A DNA stretch of 18,877 nt from DSNY01 sp016861185. GTDB lineage: Bacteria > Pseudomonadota > Gammaproteobacteria > Burkholderiales > Burkholderiaceae_F. A program made the position numbers and the translations under genes. The notes below the pieces were generated by a model that saw only the letters and a list, made by a program, of their open reading frames with translations, was not told the DNA's origin and did no database searches. The DNA is taken from NCBI GenBank assembly GCA_030263275.1, contig SZOR01000080.1, forward strand, positions 1 through 18,877, written 5' to 3'. Shown here one piece after another: positions 6,866-14,124 of the stretch; the stretch's first letter is position 1, and the number at the start of each line of letters is the position of its first letter.

Positions 6866-8269
6866 CTAAGGCGCGAACTGCCAGTAGCGGCGACCGGCCG
6901 ACGTCATCGGCCGCATGCCGAAGCGCTCCGACGGCGCTGCGTCCTTGCGCAGGAGCGCGAACAGGTCGGCGATCACCGAGCGGTTTTCGGCGAAGTACGA
7001 GTGCCCGAGCAAGCTCGTGTCGACCGCCGACGCGTCGATCGTGTCCATGCCGGCGACGATCGTCACGACGTCGCCGAGATCGCCGGCGCGCGGATAGTTG
7101 TGCAGCTTCTTCGAAAGCTGCAGCGCCTTGTCGCGCGTCGATGCGTACAGCGTCAGCCGGCGCCCGACGCCGGTGATCTGCGGGGCGATCTCGTTGCGGA
7201 ACACCTCGGCGTCGATGTCCGGCGCCACGAGCGCGATCTGCCCGATCTTCGGGCGCGCGGCCGCGGGGCGCTTCGCGGCGAGCTGCTGCAGCGCCGCCGT
7301 CAGCACGCGGTTGCCCATGCTGTGCGCGATCAGGTGCACTTCGTCGACCTGCGGGTCGGCGAACACGAGCTCCAGGTATTCGCCGAGGTAACGCACTGCG
7401 CGGCGCGCCTGTTCGCCGTCGGCCACGTAGTCGAGCGCGCTGCCGTTCGACGGCCAGCTATAGAAGCTCGGCACGCCGCGGAAACCGAGGTCGTAGGCGA
7501 TCTGCGCGGTGCGCCGCGCGGCATCCTCGAAGCTGACGTTGAAGCCGTGGACGAAGACCAGGCTGCTGCGTGCGCCCGATTCCTTCAGCCGTTGTGCGAG
7601 CAGCGCCCGGAACGCCGCGGTCTCCATGCGCGTCGTGCTCAGCAGCGCGACGTGCTTCGACGGATCCGGCCGGAACTCGAACTTCCAGACGCTCGGCGAC
7701 TCCAGTTCGCCGATGCGGTGATCGCGCGGGATGCTGACTTGGCAGACGCCGACGACGAGTTCGCCGCGCTCCGCACCGAACACGACCGGCGCGCCTTGCG
7801 CGGAGACCGGTTTGCGATCGGTGCCGTACAGAACCGATACCGTCGCGTAGTTCTTCGGCCCCGATCCTGCGAGTGCGAACACTTGTCCGCCGAGCCCGCG
7901 GACGAGCACGATCCTGAGCGGTGCCATCGGTGTGCTGTCCAGCGTGACCGTCAGCGTGCGCGACAGGTGCATGCCGCTGCCCGCGACGACGCGATAGCGC
8001 CCGAGCGGCAGATCGCCGATCGAGAACGCGCCGGCGTTGTCCGTAACCGCGACGCCGCCGAACTCGGTTTCGAGGTGGGTGGCGGTCACCATGACCTTTG
8101 GCAGCGGCTGGTCGTCGGCATCCACGACCCTGCCGCTGATCGTCGCCGCGAGCGCGGTCGTGCATGCCAGCGTGAACCCGATGGCGACGACGCACGCGCG
8201 CGCCGCGTGCGCCGTTCGCATCGACGACGACCGGCGCAGCAGACGCGCCACGATGGCAGACGGTTTCAT
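6866..8269 (-). CDS. Exported alpha/beta hydrolase (DUF900 type) with carboxypeptidase-regulatory-like domain
   Basis: A 467-residue protein. An N-terminal hydrophobic segment ending ACTTALAA (about 22-42) is a signal peptide. Residues 44-125 form a beta-sandwich like the carboxypeptidase regulatory domain (ISGRVVDADDQPLPKVMVTA ... GDLPLGRYRVV). The C-terminal half matches the DUF900/COG4782 hydrolase pattern: VSVLYGTDRKP, VFVHGFNVSFEDA (238-250), the nucleophile in LIAHSMGNR (S317), and likely Asp and His in VAPDID (D351) and LLGHSYF (H423). The substrate is unknown; esterase or lipase activity is plausible. The ATG at 8269 begins 1 bp after the stop of the upstream protease gene, implying coupled translation; ATG 8221 gives a more standard signal peptide and is an alternative. 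Last gene of a three-gene operon. Confidence 0.85.
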   Translation of the reverse strand: MKPSAIVARLLRRSSSMRTAHAARACVVAIGFTLACTTALAATISGRVVDADDQPLPKVMVTATHLETEFGGVAVTDNAGAFSIGDLPLGRYRVVAGSGMHLSRTLTVTLDSTPMAPLRIVLVRGLGGQVFALAGSGPKNYATVSVLYGTDRKPVSAQGAPVVFGAERGELVVGVCQVSIPRDHRIGELESPSVWKFEFRPDPSKHVALLSTTRMETAAFRALLAQRLKESGARSSLVFVHGFNVSFEDAARRTAQIAYDLGFRGVPSFYSWPSNGSALDYVADGEQARRAVRYLGEYLELVFADPQVDEVHLIAHSMGNRVLTAALQQLAAKRPAAARPKIGQIALVAPDIDAEVFRNEIAPQITGVGRRLTLYASTRDKALQLSKKLHNYPRAGDLGDVVTIVAGMDTIDASAVDTSLLGHSYFAENRSVIADLFALLRKDAAPSERFGMRPMTSAGRRYWQFAP

Positions 8270-8270
8270 C

Positions 8271-9818
8271 CTATTTCCCGCGGTCGAAGTTGTAGTTGAA
8301 CAGCTCGTCTTCCAGCTTGCGGTAGTACGCGGGATCCTGGCCAGGCGCCCACTTCGAAAGCGGGTCGCTTTGCGCGACCTGGCGCAGACGCGCCAGGCCA
8401 TCGGCACCGAGCAGATCGACGAGCCTCTTCTCGTAGGCCGCGTGGACCGGCGCGTAGCGCTGTTCGAGCTCGGCGGATTGAAGCTGTCCCTTCATGTAAG
8501 CGACGACGATGGCCGCTTCGTCGGTCTCGTACCGCTTCTGCGCGGCGACGACCGCCTCGATCACGCCTGCGGGCGCGCCGGCCGCGCGCAGGTGCTCGCG
8601 GAAGCGACCGTGCCTGCCCTTGCGCCGCAGGTCGCCCATGCGCACACCGGGCGCGACTTCCATCCAGTCCATGACGGTCGGATTGAACTGGATCGCGAAG
8701 AGCGTCTGCGTTCGCACCTGGCGGTTGGTCGCGTCGAACAGCGTGAAGACGAGGTCGACCAGCGCCAGGTTGGCATTCGGCACGCGGATCTCGACGCGGT
8801 CGCCCGTCTGCTCGCGCGTGTAGACGGTCACCGCTGCGCCTTCCCACTGCGAAGCTGCGCGCAGCGGCCGGTACCCCCCTTCGGTCACGTAGGTCGAGGC
8901 ATCGTCACCCCGCCGCGCGATGTGAAGCCAGAGGTCCATGGGTTCGGCAGGCACGTAGACGGCGCGCGGATACCCCCAGCCGGTGTTCCGCACGTTGAAC
9001 TCCGTGCTCATCGTCACGGCGCGCCGCAGCCAGCTCGGGTGCGTCGATTCGGATTCGTCGTGCAGGTAGCCGAGTTGCCGCAGGCAGCCTTCGACGATGG
9101 CAAGGCCCGCCAGATAGCGATAGGGCCCGAAGAGGCCAAAGCCCAGCTTGCTCATCGTCTGCGACGCCCAGCGGTCGGCATCGGTCTCGCGCGCGCGGCT
9201 GTCGGCCTCGGTGTCGGACGGGTTCGACGCGTGTCCGCGTACGTGGTGGCCTGCTTCGTGCAGCAGGAACCACACCATCGACTCGTCCGCCAGAAGCCCT
9301 TGCAGCTTCTCGAGCGCACGGCGCGTCGGCGGATGTGCGTACTCGGGAACCGTTTCCAGCCGGATCGTGAACACCGGCGTGACACCCTTTCGTTTCGCCT
9401 CTCGGTCGGTCGCCGCGAGCTGGCGGCAGATCTCCGCTCGCCCGGCTGAGTACTCGGCGATCGTGATGTACGCCCCCGCCGCCGACAGCGCCGCGATCTG
9501 GTTCACGAAGCGCGACTCGATCAGGATCAACCGCTGGCCGGCGTCTGCGAGCGCATAGGCGTTCGGCATGGATTCGAAAAGGCTGGCCTCCGGCGCGCGC
9601 AAGCGGATGCGATCGAGCACGCTCTTCAGCGCGGGGTCCGTGCTCGCCGTGCTGCGCAGACCTTCGAGCACGAACGACAGCCGCCGCAGCAGGAACGCGT
9701 TCTGCGGCTGCCCTTTTTCCCACGGCGCGACACCCGCGGGCGCGGCGCCGGCCGTCGTTGCCAGCGCGAGCAAGGTCCAAACGACCAGCGCGCCGAGCCG
9801 TGAACGCCGGCGGCTCAT
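8271..9818 (-). CDS. Exported M48-like zinc metalloprotease
   Basis: A 515-residue protein. The signal peptide is RLGALVVWTLLALATTAGAA (about 7-26). The zinc site reads FLLHEAGHHVRGH (H187, E188, H191) and is followed by ARETDADRWA (E211, D215), matching the HExxH ... ExxxD layout of M48 proteases; STHPSWLRRA (258-267) matches their conserved HP...R element. Residues 40-180 are helical and of unknown role. The roughly 240-residue C-terminal part after the catalytic region is not recognised; it contains strand-rich segments and a final helical region. The ATG at 9818 overlaps the stop of the upstream Sel1 gene as ATGA, and the stop lies 1 bp before the hydrolase start. A periplasmic quality-control or cell-wall role is possible but inferred. 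Confidence 0.82.
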   Translation of the reverse strand: MSRRRSRLGALVVWTLLALATTAGAAPAGVAPWEKGQPQNAFLLRRLSFVLEGLRSTASTDPALKSVLDRIRLRAPEASLFESMPNAYALADAGQRLILIESRFVNQIAALSAAGAYITIAEYSAGRAEICRQLAATDREAKRKGVTPVFTIRLETVPEYAHPPTRRALEKLQGLLADESMVWFLLHEAGHHVRGHASNPSDTEADSRARETDADRWASQTMSKLGFGLFGPYRYLAGLAIVEGCLRQLGYLHDESESTHPSWLRRAVTMSTEFNVRNTGWGYPRAVYVPAEPMDLWLHIARRGDDASTYVTEGGYRPLRAASQWEGAAVTVYTREQTGDRVEIRVPNANLALVDLVFTLFDATNRQVRTQTLFAIQFNPTVMDWMEVAPGVRMGDLRRKGRHGRFREHLRAAGAPAGVIEAVVAAQKRYETDEAAIVVAYMKGQLQSAELEQRYAPVHAAYEKRLVDLLGADGLARLRQVAQSDPLSKWAPGQDPAYYRKLEDELFNYNFDRGK

Positions 9819-10282
9819 TTGCACAGGCCCTGATCGCGGCACGCGCGCTGCGCTTCAAGGCTGCCCGCCGCCGCCCCGCGGACCAGCCAATGCCGATACT
9901 GCGCCTGATCCGGTGCGACCCCCCACCCATGGCGATAGCACAGCGCCAGCGCGTACATGGCACCGGCATGCCCGCGGTTCGACGCGCGCGTCAGAAGCTT
10001 GAAGGCCAGCTCGCGATTGCGGGCGGCGTCGGCTCCGGAGCTCGCCAGCAGCAACAGGCCCGCGTAGTCGGCTTCCGCATCCGCGTATCCGCGCTTGATG
10101 CCTTCGAACAGCATTTCCTGGTAGCGGCGCATGTCGCCCGCCCGGTAAGCCGCGCGCGCTTCCCGCATGAAACTCGCTTCGTCGACCGGATAGCCCTTGT
10201 CCTGCGCGGGAGCGCGCAGCGGCCAGGCACCGGCGAGGGCAAGCGCCGCGAAGACGAGCGCTCTTCTGCGAATGTCCGTCAT
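9815..10282 (-). CDS. Exported Sel1-repeat protein
   Basis: A 155-residue protein, first gene of the three-gene minus-strand operon. The signal peptide is ALVFAALALAGAWPLRAPAQ (8-27). The mature part is alpha-helical with Sel1-like units: YRAGDMRRYQEMLFEGIKRG, ADAEADYAGLLLLA and the clearest one, GHAGAMYALALCYRHGWGVA (104-123) continuing into HWLVRGAAAGSLEAQ. Such repeats bind protein partners. Cys in ALCYRHG, RACRD and GLCK could form disulfides. The ATG at 10282 is chosen because the open frame upstream (to 10510) is Arg-rich and unlike protein. The ATGA overlap with the protease gene implies that the two products act together. Confidence 0.8.
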   Translation of the reverse strand: MTDIRRRALVFAALALAGAWPLRAPAQDKGYPVDEASFMREARAAYRAGDMRRYQEMLFEGIKRGYADAEADYAGLLLLASSGADAARNRELAFKLLTRASNRGHAGAMYALALCYRHGWGVAPDQAQYRHWLVRGAAAGSLEAQRACRDQGLCK

Positions 10283-10519
10283 GTGCAGCGCCAGTTCGTG
10301 CCGATCGTGGGACGCGGATTCGGACCGGCCGGCGCGCGCGCAATCTGCTGCCGCTCCCCGGACGAACCGTTCAGACTCAACATAGGCCGACCGATCGCGC
10401 CCGCGCTGATGACGGTCAACAGGCGGTGCGGGAACACGGTTGCCGTGCGCAGCGCCCGGCGCAAATGCGCCCGGAATGCGAGTGACGCACCCGCGCGCCG
10501 GCGCTTTCACCAGTACGAA

Positions 10520-10879
10520 ATGCGCCGCTGGATCGAGCGCAAACCGTACCAGTCGCTGTTCAAGGCGCTGCGCGTCGGCGGCGATGCGGGCGCCGGCTCG
10601 GCTCGGTGGCAGGAGTTCCTGGCGCGGGTGACCGGCGGCTACGCAACGCGCCGCGCCGTGTTCGACCCGCCGATCGAGAGGCTGATGTCGCAGGTGCAGG
10701 CCGCGACCAACACGGCGCTCGACTTTCCCGATCGGTACCCGAACTTCTACGAGTTCCTGACGGCGGACGCCGCGCGCAAGGTCGGCACGCCAGGCACGGC
10801 GACCCAGGCTCCGCTGAGCGACTCCGAACTTTGGCGCAGGGCCGGCGGCGACCTCCTGAACTCCGGCGCATGCAGTTGA
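10520..10879 (+). CDS. Unrecognised small protein
   Basis: A 119-residue reading frame with strongly G/C-ending codons and ordinary amino-acid composition (WIERKPYQSLFKALRVGGDA ... VFDPPIERLMSQVQAA ... FPDRYPNFYEFLTADAARK), so probably a real gene. I recognise no domain, signal peptide or membrane segment. The start is uncertain: ATG 10520 has no clear Shine-Dalgarno, and an in-frame ATG at 10409 would add an Arg-rich stretch. It diverges from the Sel1 operon; the 237 bp between them hold no other feature that I can support. Confidence 0.55.
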   Translation: MRRWIERKPYQSLFKALRVGGDAGAGSARWQEFLARVTGGYATRRAVFDPPIERLMSQVQAATNTALDFPDRYPNFYEFLTADAARKVGTPGTATQAPLSDSELWRRAGGDLLNSGACS

Positions 10880-10972
10880 GCTTGCGCCGCGCGGCCGCCC
10901 CGGGGCCGGCGCGCACCGATTAGCCTCCGCCCGTCCGGCCTTCTCCAGATGCTGCGCCGGCGTGTTCGTTCG

Positions 10973-10978
10973 TACACT
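10973..10978 (+). promoter_or_regulatory. Candidate -10 box for the hsd operon
   Basis: TACACT lies 29 bp before the hsdR ATG in the 128-bp gap after the small unrecognised gene. No good -35 is visible at the usual spacing, so this is only a candidate. A GC-rich imperfect inverted repeat at about 10886-10917 could end the upstream transcript. Confidence 0.25.
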
Positions 10979-11007
10979 CCGCGCCAGCGCCTGTACATGC
11001 GGCCTGC

Positions 11008-14000
11008 ATGACCCCGGAAGAACAAGCCCGCTCCGCCATCGACGCGCTGCTCGCCGCCGCAGGCTGGGCGGTGCAGGATTTCAAGGCCGCCGACATTCAC
11101 GCCGCCCGCGGCGTCGCGATCCGCGAGTTCCCTCTGCACTCCCCTCTCCCTCCGGGAGAGGGGCAGGGGGTGAGGGACAGCGGCTTCGCCGACTACCTCC
11201 TCTACCTCGACGGCAAAGCCGCCGGCGTGATCGAAGCGAAGAAACGAGGCGCCACGCTCACCGGCGTCGAGATCCAGTCCGCCAAGTACGCGCAGGGGCT
11301 GCCGACGACGCTGCCCGCGTGGCGCCGCCCGCTGCCTTTCATCTACGAATCCACCGGCGCAGAAACGCACTTCACCAACGCCCTCGACCCCGAGCCGCGC
11401 GCCCGCAACGTCTTCGCCTTCCACCGCCCCGAAACCCTCGCCCATTGGCTCACCCTGCCCTTACCCCCCTTTGAAAAAGGGGGGCCAGGGGGGATTTCTC
11501 AGACGGCCCACGAAGCCCCCGCCCCCTACGAGCTCGGCACCTTCCAACACCGCCTGCGGCACATGCCCCCACTCGTCACCGAGTGGTCCGACTTCAAACT
11601 CTGGCCCGCCCAGATCACCGCCATCCGCAACCTGGAAGCCAGCCTCGCGCAGAACAAGCCGCGCGCGTTGATCCAGATGGCCACGGGTTCCGGCAAGACC
11701 TTCACCGCCATCAGCTTCATCTACCGGCTGATCAAGTTCGCCGGCGCGCGGCGCGTGCTGTTCCTGGTGGACCGCGGCAACCTTGGCCGGCAGACGAAGA
11801 GGGAGTTCGACCAATACGTCTCGCCCGTCAACAACTTCAAGTTCGGCGAGGAGTACATCGTCCAGCACCTCACCAGCAACAACTTGGACAAGACCGCGCG
11901 CGTGGTCATCAGCACCATCCAGCGCATGTACTCCATGCTCAAAGGCCGCGATGTGCCGCCCGAGCTGGACGAGGAGTCCATCGTCTTTGCTCCCTCTCCC
12001 ACATCAGTGGGAGAGGGCCGGGGTGAGGGCGCCTTTTCCTTCGACGTCCCCCCCATCGACTACAACCCCGCCTTCCCGATCGAGACCTTCGACATCATCG
12101 TCACCGACGAAGCGCACCGCTCCATCTACAACCTGTGGCGCCAGGTGCTAGGCAAATTCGCCGAAGGCGAATTTGGACGACCTTCAGGTCGCCGCGAAGC
12201 GGTGCGGGACACGAAGTGCCCGCATCAATACTTCGACGCCTACCTGATCGGCCTGACCGCCACGCCCAACAAGCAGACCTTCGGCTTCTTCAACCAGAAC
12301 CTGGTGATGGAGTACGGCCACCCGCAGGCGGTGGCCGACGGCGCGAACGTCAACGGAATTACCCTCTCCCCGCATCAGCGGGGAGAGGGCAGGGTGAGGG
12401 GCAGGCAGTTCCGCATCAAGACCGAGGTCACCGAGGCCGGGAGCACGGTGGAGGCCGGCTACTGGCTGCAGGTGCTGGACAAGCCCACCCGCGCCCGACG
12501 CGACTGGCAGCTCGACGACGACTTCGAATACGCGCCCGAGGAGCTGGACCGCAGCGTGCAGACGCCCGACCAGATCCGCACCATCGCCCGCACGCTGCGC
12601 GACCGCTGGCAGACCGATCTCTTTCCCCATCGGCAGGAGCTGCCCAAGACGCTGGTCTTCGCCAAGGGTGAGGCGGGGTTTCGCGAGCATCCAGTGAATG
12701 CTCGCGCCGCCGAACGGGCTGGTCGCTTGCGACCAGCCCTGGAGTTTCCGCCGCGTTGTTCGCGGCGGAAACACAACCACGCCGAGGCCATCGTCGGCAT
12801 CCTGCGCGAGGAGTGGGGCCGCGGCAACGAGTTCGCGCAGAAGATCACCTACCGCACCACGGGCAGCAAGCCCGAGGAACTGATCAAGGCCTTCCGCACC
12901 AGCTACTACCCGCGCATCGCCGTCACCGTGGACATGGTCGCCACTGGCACCGACATCAAGCCGGTGGAGATCGTCGTTTTCATGCGCAGCGTGAAGAGCC
13001 GCAGCTTCTTCGAGCAGATGAAGGGCCGTGGCGTGCGCGTGATCAAGGACGACGATCTGCGCGGCGTGAACCCCGGCGAGCACGTGCACAAGGATCGCTT
13101 CGTCATCGTCGACTGCGTGGGCGTGTGCGAGCGCGACAAGACCGACAGCCGGCCGATGGACCAGAAGAAGAGCGTGCCGCTGGACGCGCTGCTGCAGGCC
13201 GTGAGCCTGGGCAACGTGGAGCCCGAGGTGCTCTCCAGCGTGGCCGTGCGCCTGGCGCGGCTGGACGCGCAGCTCAGCGACGCTGAGCGAGCCAAGGTGA
13301 CCCAAGCGGGCGGCCTGGGCCTGAAGGAACTCTCGCGCGGCATCGTGCAGGCGCTGGACCCGCGCGAGGACCGCTCGCCGCAGGAGGCCGAGGCCGCGCT
13401 GCGCCACGCCGTCAAGCGACTCTCCAACCCCGTGCTGCGCACGCTGATACTGACGCTGAAACAGCAGAAGGAACTGGTGATCGACATCGTCACGCAGGAT
13501 CGCCTGATCGGAGCCGATTTCTCCAAGGCCGCACGCGAGCGCGCGCAAGGCATCGTGCAGAGCTTCGAGGCCTTCATCGCCCAGCACCGCGACGAGATCA
13601 CCGCGCTCCAGATCCTCTACAACCGCCCGACCAAGGCGCCGCTGAAGTTCGACGACCTGAAGGCCCTGGCCTACACGCTGCAAGCCCCGCCGCACCTGTG
13701 GACGGGAAGCCAGCTCTGGCAGGCCTACGCCGCGCTTGACCAGAGCAAGGTCAAGGGCGCGAGCCGTCGGCGCATCCTCACCGACCTCGTCTCACTGGTG
13801 CGCTACGCGATGCACCAAGAAAACGAACTGGTGCCCTATCCCGAAAAAGTCATGACCAACTTCCGCGCGTGGTTGGCGCAGCAAGACCAGCTCCGTCGCC
13901 CCGGCGAAGGCCGGGGCCCAAGTGCTTCACAGCCCTTTACCGACGAGCAGCGCTGGTGGCTGGAGAAGATGGCCGAGCACATCGCCAGCAACCTCGGCAT

Positions 14001-14124
14001 CGAGGCCGCGGACTTCGGCTACGCGCCGTTCGACCAGCGCGGCGGGCTGGGGAGGGTGCATCAGCTCTTCGGGGCGGAGTTGCCGAAGGTGATCGACGAG
14101 TTGAATCGGGAGTTGGTGGCGTGA
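11008..14124 (+). CDS. hsdR: Type I restriction enzyme R subunit with in-frame repeat insertions
   Basis: A 1038-residue motor and nuclease subunit. The nuclease site includes D62 (FADYLLYLDG) and E76-x-K78 (GVIEAKK). The SF2 helicase has Walker A ATGSGKT (225-231), TDEAHRS (366-372), GLTATP (415-420), ATGTDIKP (645-652) and motif VI QMKGRGVR (670-677). The C-terminal part (e.g. LVSLVRYAMHQENELVPYPE, QRWWLEKMAEHI) fits the EcoEI-type R C-terminal domain. Seven hairpin-bearing insertions break the protein at about residues 44-57, 150-165, 327-341, 382-407, 449-465, 554-590 and 963-973, together roughly 130 residues. All are in frame and none removes a motif, so activity is plausible but untested. 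The stop overlaps the GTG start of hsdS. Confidence 0.93.
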   Translation: MTPEEQARSAIDALLAAAGWAVQDFKAADIHAARGVAIREFPLHSPLPPGEGQGVRDSGFADYLLYLDGKAAGVIEAKKRGATLTGVEIQSAKYAQGLPTTLPAWRRPLPFIYESTGAETHFTNALDPEPRARNVFAFHRPETLAHWLTLPLPPFEKGGPGGISQTAHEAPAPYELGTFQHRLRHMPPLVTEWSDFKLWPAQITAIRNLEASLAQNKPRALIQMATGSGKTFTAISFIYRLIKFAGARRVLFLVDRGNLGRQTKREFDQYVSPVNNFKFGEEYIVQHLTSNNLDKTARVVISTIQRMYSMLKGRDVPPELDEESIVFAPSPTSVGEGRGEGAFSFDVPPIDYNPAFPIETFDIIVTDEAHRSIYNLWRQVLGKFAEGEFGRPSGRREAVRDTKCPHQYFDAYLIGLTATPNKQTFGFFNQNLVMEYGHPQAVADGANVNGITLSPHQRGEGRVRGRQFRIKTEVTEAGSTVEAGYWLQVLDKPTRARRDWQLDDDFEYAPEELDRSVQTPDQIRTIARTLRDRWQTDLFPHRQELPKTLVFAKGEAGFREHPVNARAAERAGRLRPALEFPPRCSRRKHNHAEAIVGILREEWGRGNEFAQKITYRTTGSKPEELIKAFRTSYYPRIAVTVDMVATGTDIKPVEIVVFMRSVKSRSFFEQMKGRGVRVIKDDDLRGVNPGEHVHKDRFVIVDCVGVCERDKTDSRPMDQKKSVPLDALLQAVSLGNVEPEVLSSVAVRLARLDAQLSDAERAKVTQAGGLGLKELSRGIVQALDPREDRSPQEAEAALRHAVKRLSNPVLRTLILTLKQQKELVIDIVTQDRLIGADFSKAARERAQGIVQSFEAFIAQHRDEITALQILYNRPTKAPLKFDDLKALAYTLQAPPHLWTGSQLWQAYAALDQSKVKGASRRRILTDLVSLVRYAMHQENELVPYPEKVMTNFRAWLAQQDQLRRPGEGRGPSASQPFTDEQRWWLEKMAEHIASNLGIEAADFGYAPFDQRGGLGRVHQLFGAELPKVIDELNRELVA
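11141..11175 (+). repeat. Type A palindrome inserted in hsdR (1)
   Basis: A perfect 10-bp stem (11141-11150 / 11154-11163, loop TCC) is followed by CAGGGGGTGAGGG. It is translated as SPLPPGEGQGVRDS between REFPL and GFADYLLY, beside the nuclease core. Confidence 0.88.
11464..11499 (+). repeat. Type B palindrome inserted in hsdR (2)
   Basis: A perfect 9-bp stem (11464-11472 / 11476-11484, loop GAA) is followed by CCAGGGGGGATTTCT. It is translated as PPFEKGGPGGIS, upstream of the helicase domain. Compared with intergenic forward copies it has one extra C after the stem. Confidence 0.9.
11992..12030 (+). repeat. Type A palindrome inserted in hsdR (3)
   Basis: A perfect 10-bp stem (11992-12001 / 12008-12017, loop CATCAG) is followed by CCGGGGTGAGGG. 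It is translated as PSPTSVGEGRGEG between DEESIVFA and the YNPAFPIETFD segment that precedes the DEAH box. Confidence 0.9.
12152..12228 (+). repeat. Compound hairpin element inserted in hsdR (4)
   Basis: Three consecutive inverted repeats: AAATTCGCC-GAA-GGCGAATTT (12154-12174), CGACCT-TC-AGGTCG (12178-12191) and TGCGGG ... CCCGCA (12203-12224). The translated KFAEGEFGRPSGRREAVRDT separates LWRQVL from YFDAYLIGLTATP, which are normally nearly adjacent in this family. Confidence 0.8.
12362..12401 (+). repeat. Type A palindrome inserted in hsdR (5)
   Basis: A perfect 12-bp stem (12362-12373 / 12378-12389, loop ATCA) is followed by CAGGGTGAGGGG. It is translated as TLSPHQRGEGRVRG between AVADGANV and FRIKTEVTEAGS. 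Confidence 0.9.
12666..12778 (+). repeat. Triple-hairpin element inserted in hsdR (6)
   Basis: Three perfect inverted repeats in about 90 bp: 9-bp arms 12682-12690 / 12698-12706, 11-bp arms 12716-12726 / 12729-12739 (2-nt loop), and 11-bp arms 12745-12755 / 12761-12771. The translation adds about 37 residues between PKTLVFAK and NHAEAIVGILREEWG, normally joined by a short link. Confidence 0.85.
13896..13925 (+). repeat. Type E palindrome inserted in hsdR (7)
   Basis: A perfect 8-bp stem GCCCCGGC / GCCGGGGC (13898-13905 / 13910-13917, loop GAAG) lies in the sequence GTCGCCCCGGCGAAGGCC, a repeat style common in proteobacterial intergenic DNA. It is translated as RRPGEGRGPSAS between FRAWLAQQ and FTDEQRWWLEK. 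Confidence 0.8.

Noticed and set aside
6236..8299. 687-codon plus-strand open frame
   Set aside because: It spans the end of the kinase gene and the antisense of the hydrolase; composition is extremely Arg-rich, typical of a high-G+C shadow frame.
12184..13695. 503-codon minus-strand open frame inside hsdR
   Set aside because: Antisense shadow of a well-supported gene, with no motifs.
13869..14120. ATG 13869 as the hsdS start
   Set aside because: It would overlap hsdR by about 250 bp with an Arg/Ala-rich tail; GTG 14121 gives a standard HsdS N-terminus and a GTGA overlap.
11008..14124. hsdR as a decayed pseudogene
   Set aside because: There is no stop or frameshift over 1038 codons, all catalytic and helicase motifs are intact, and every insertion keeps the frame.
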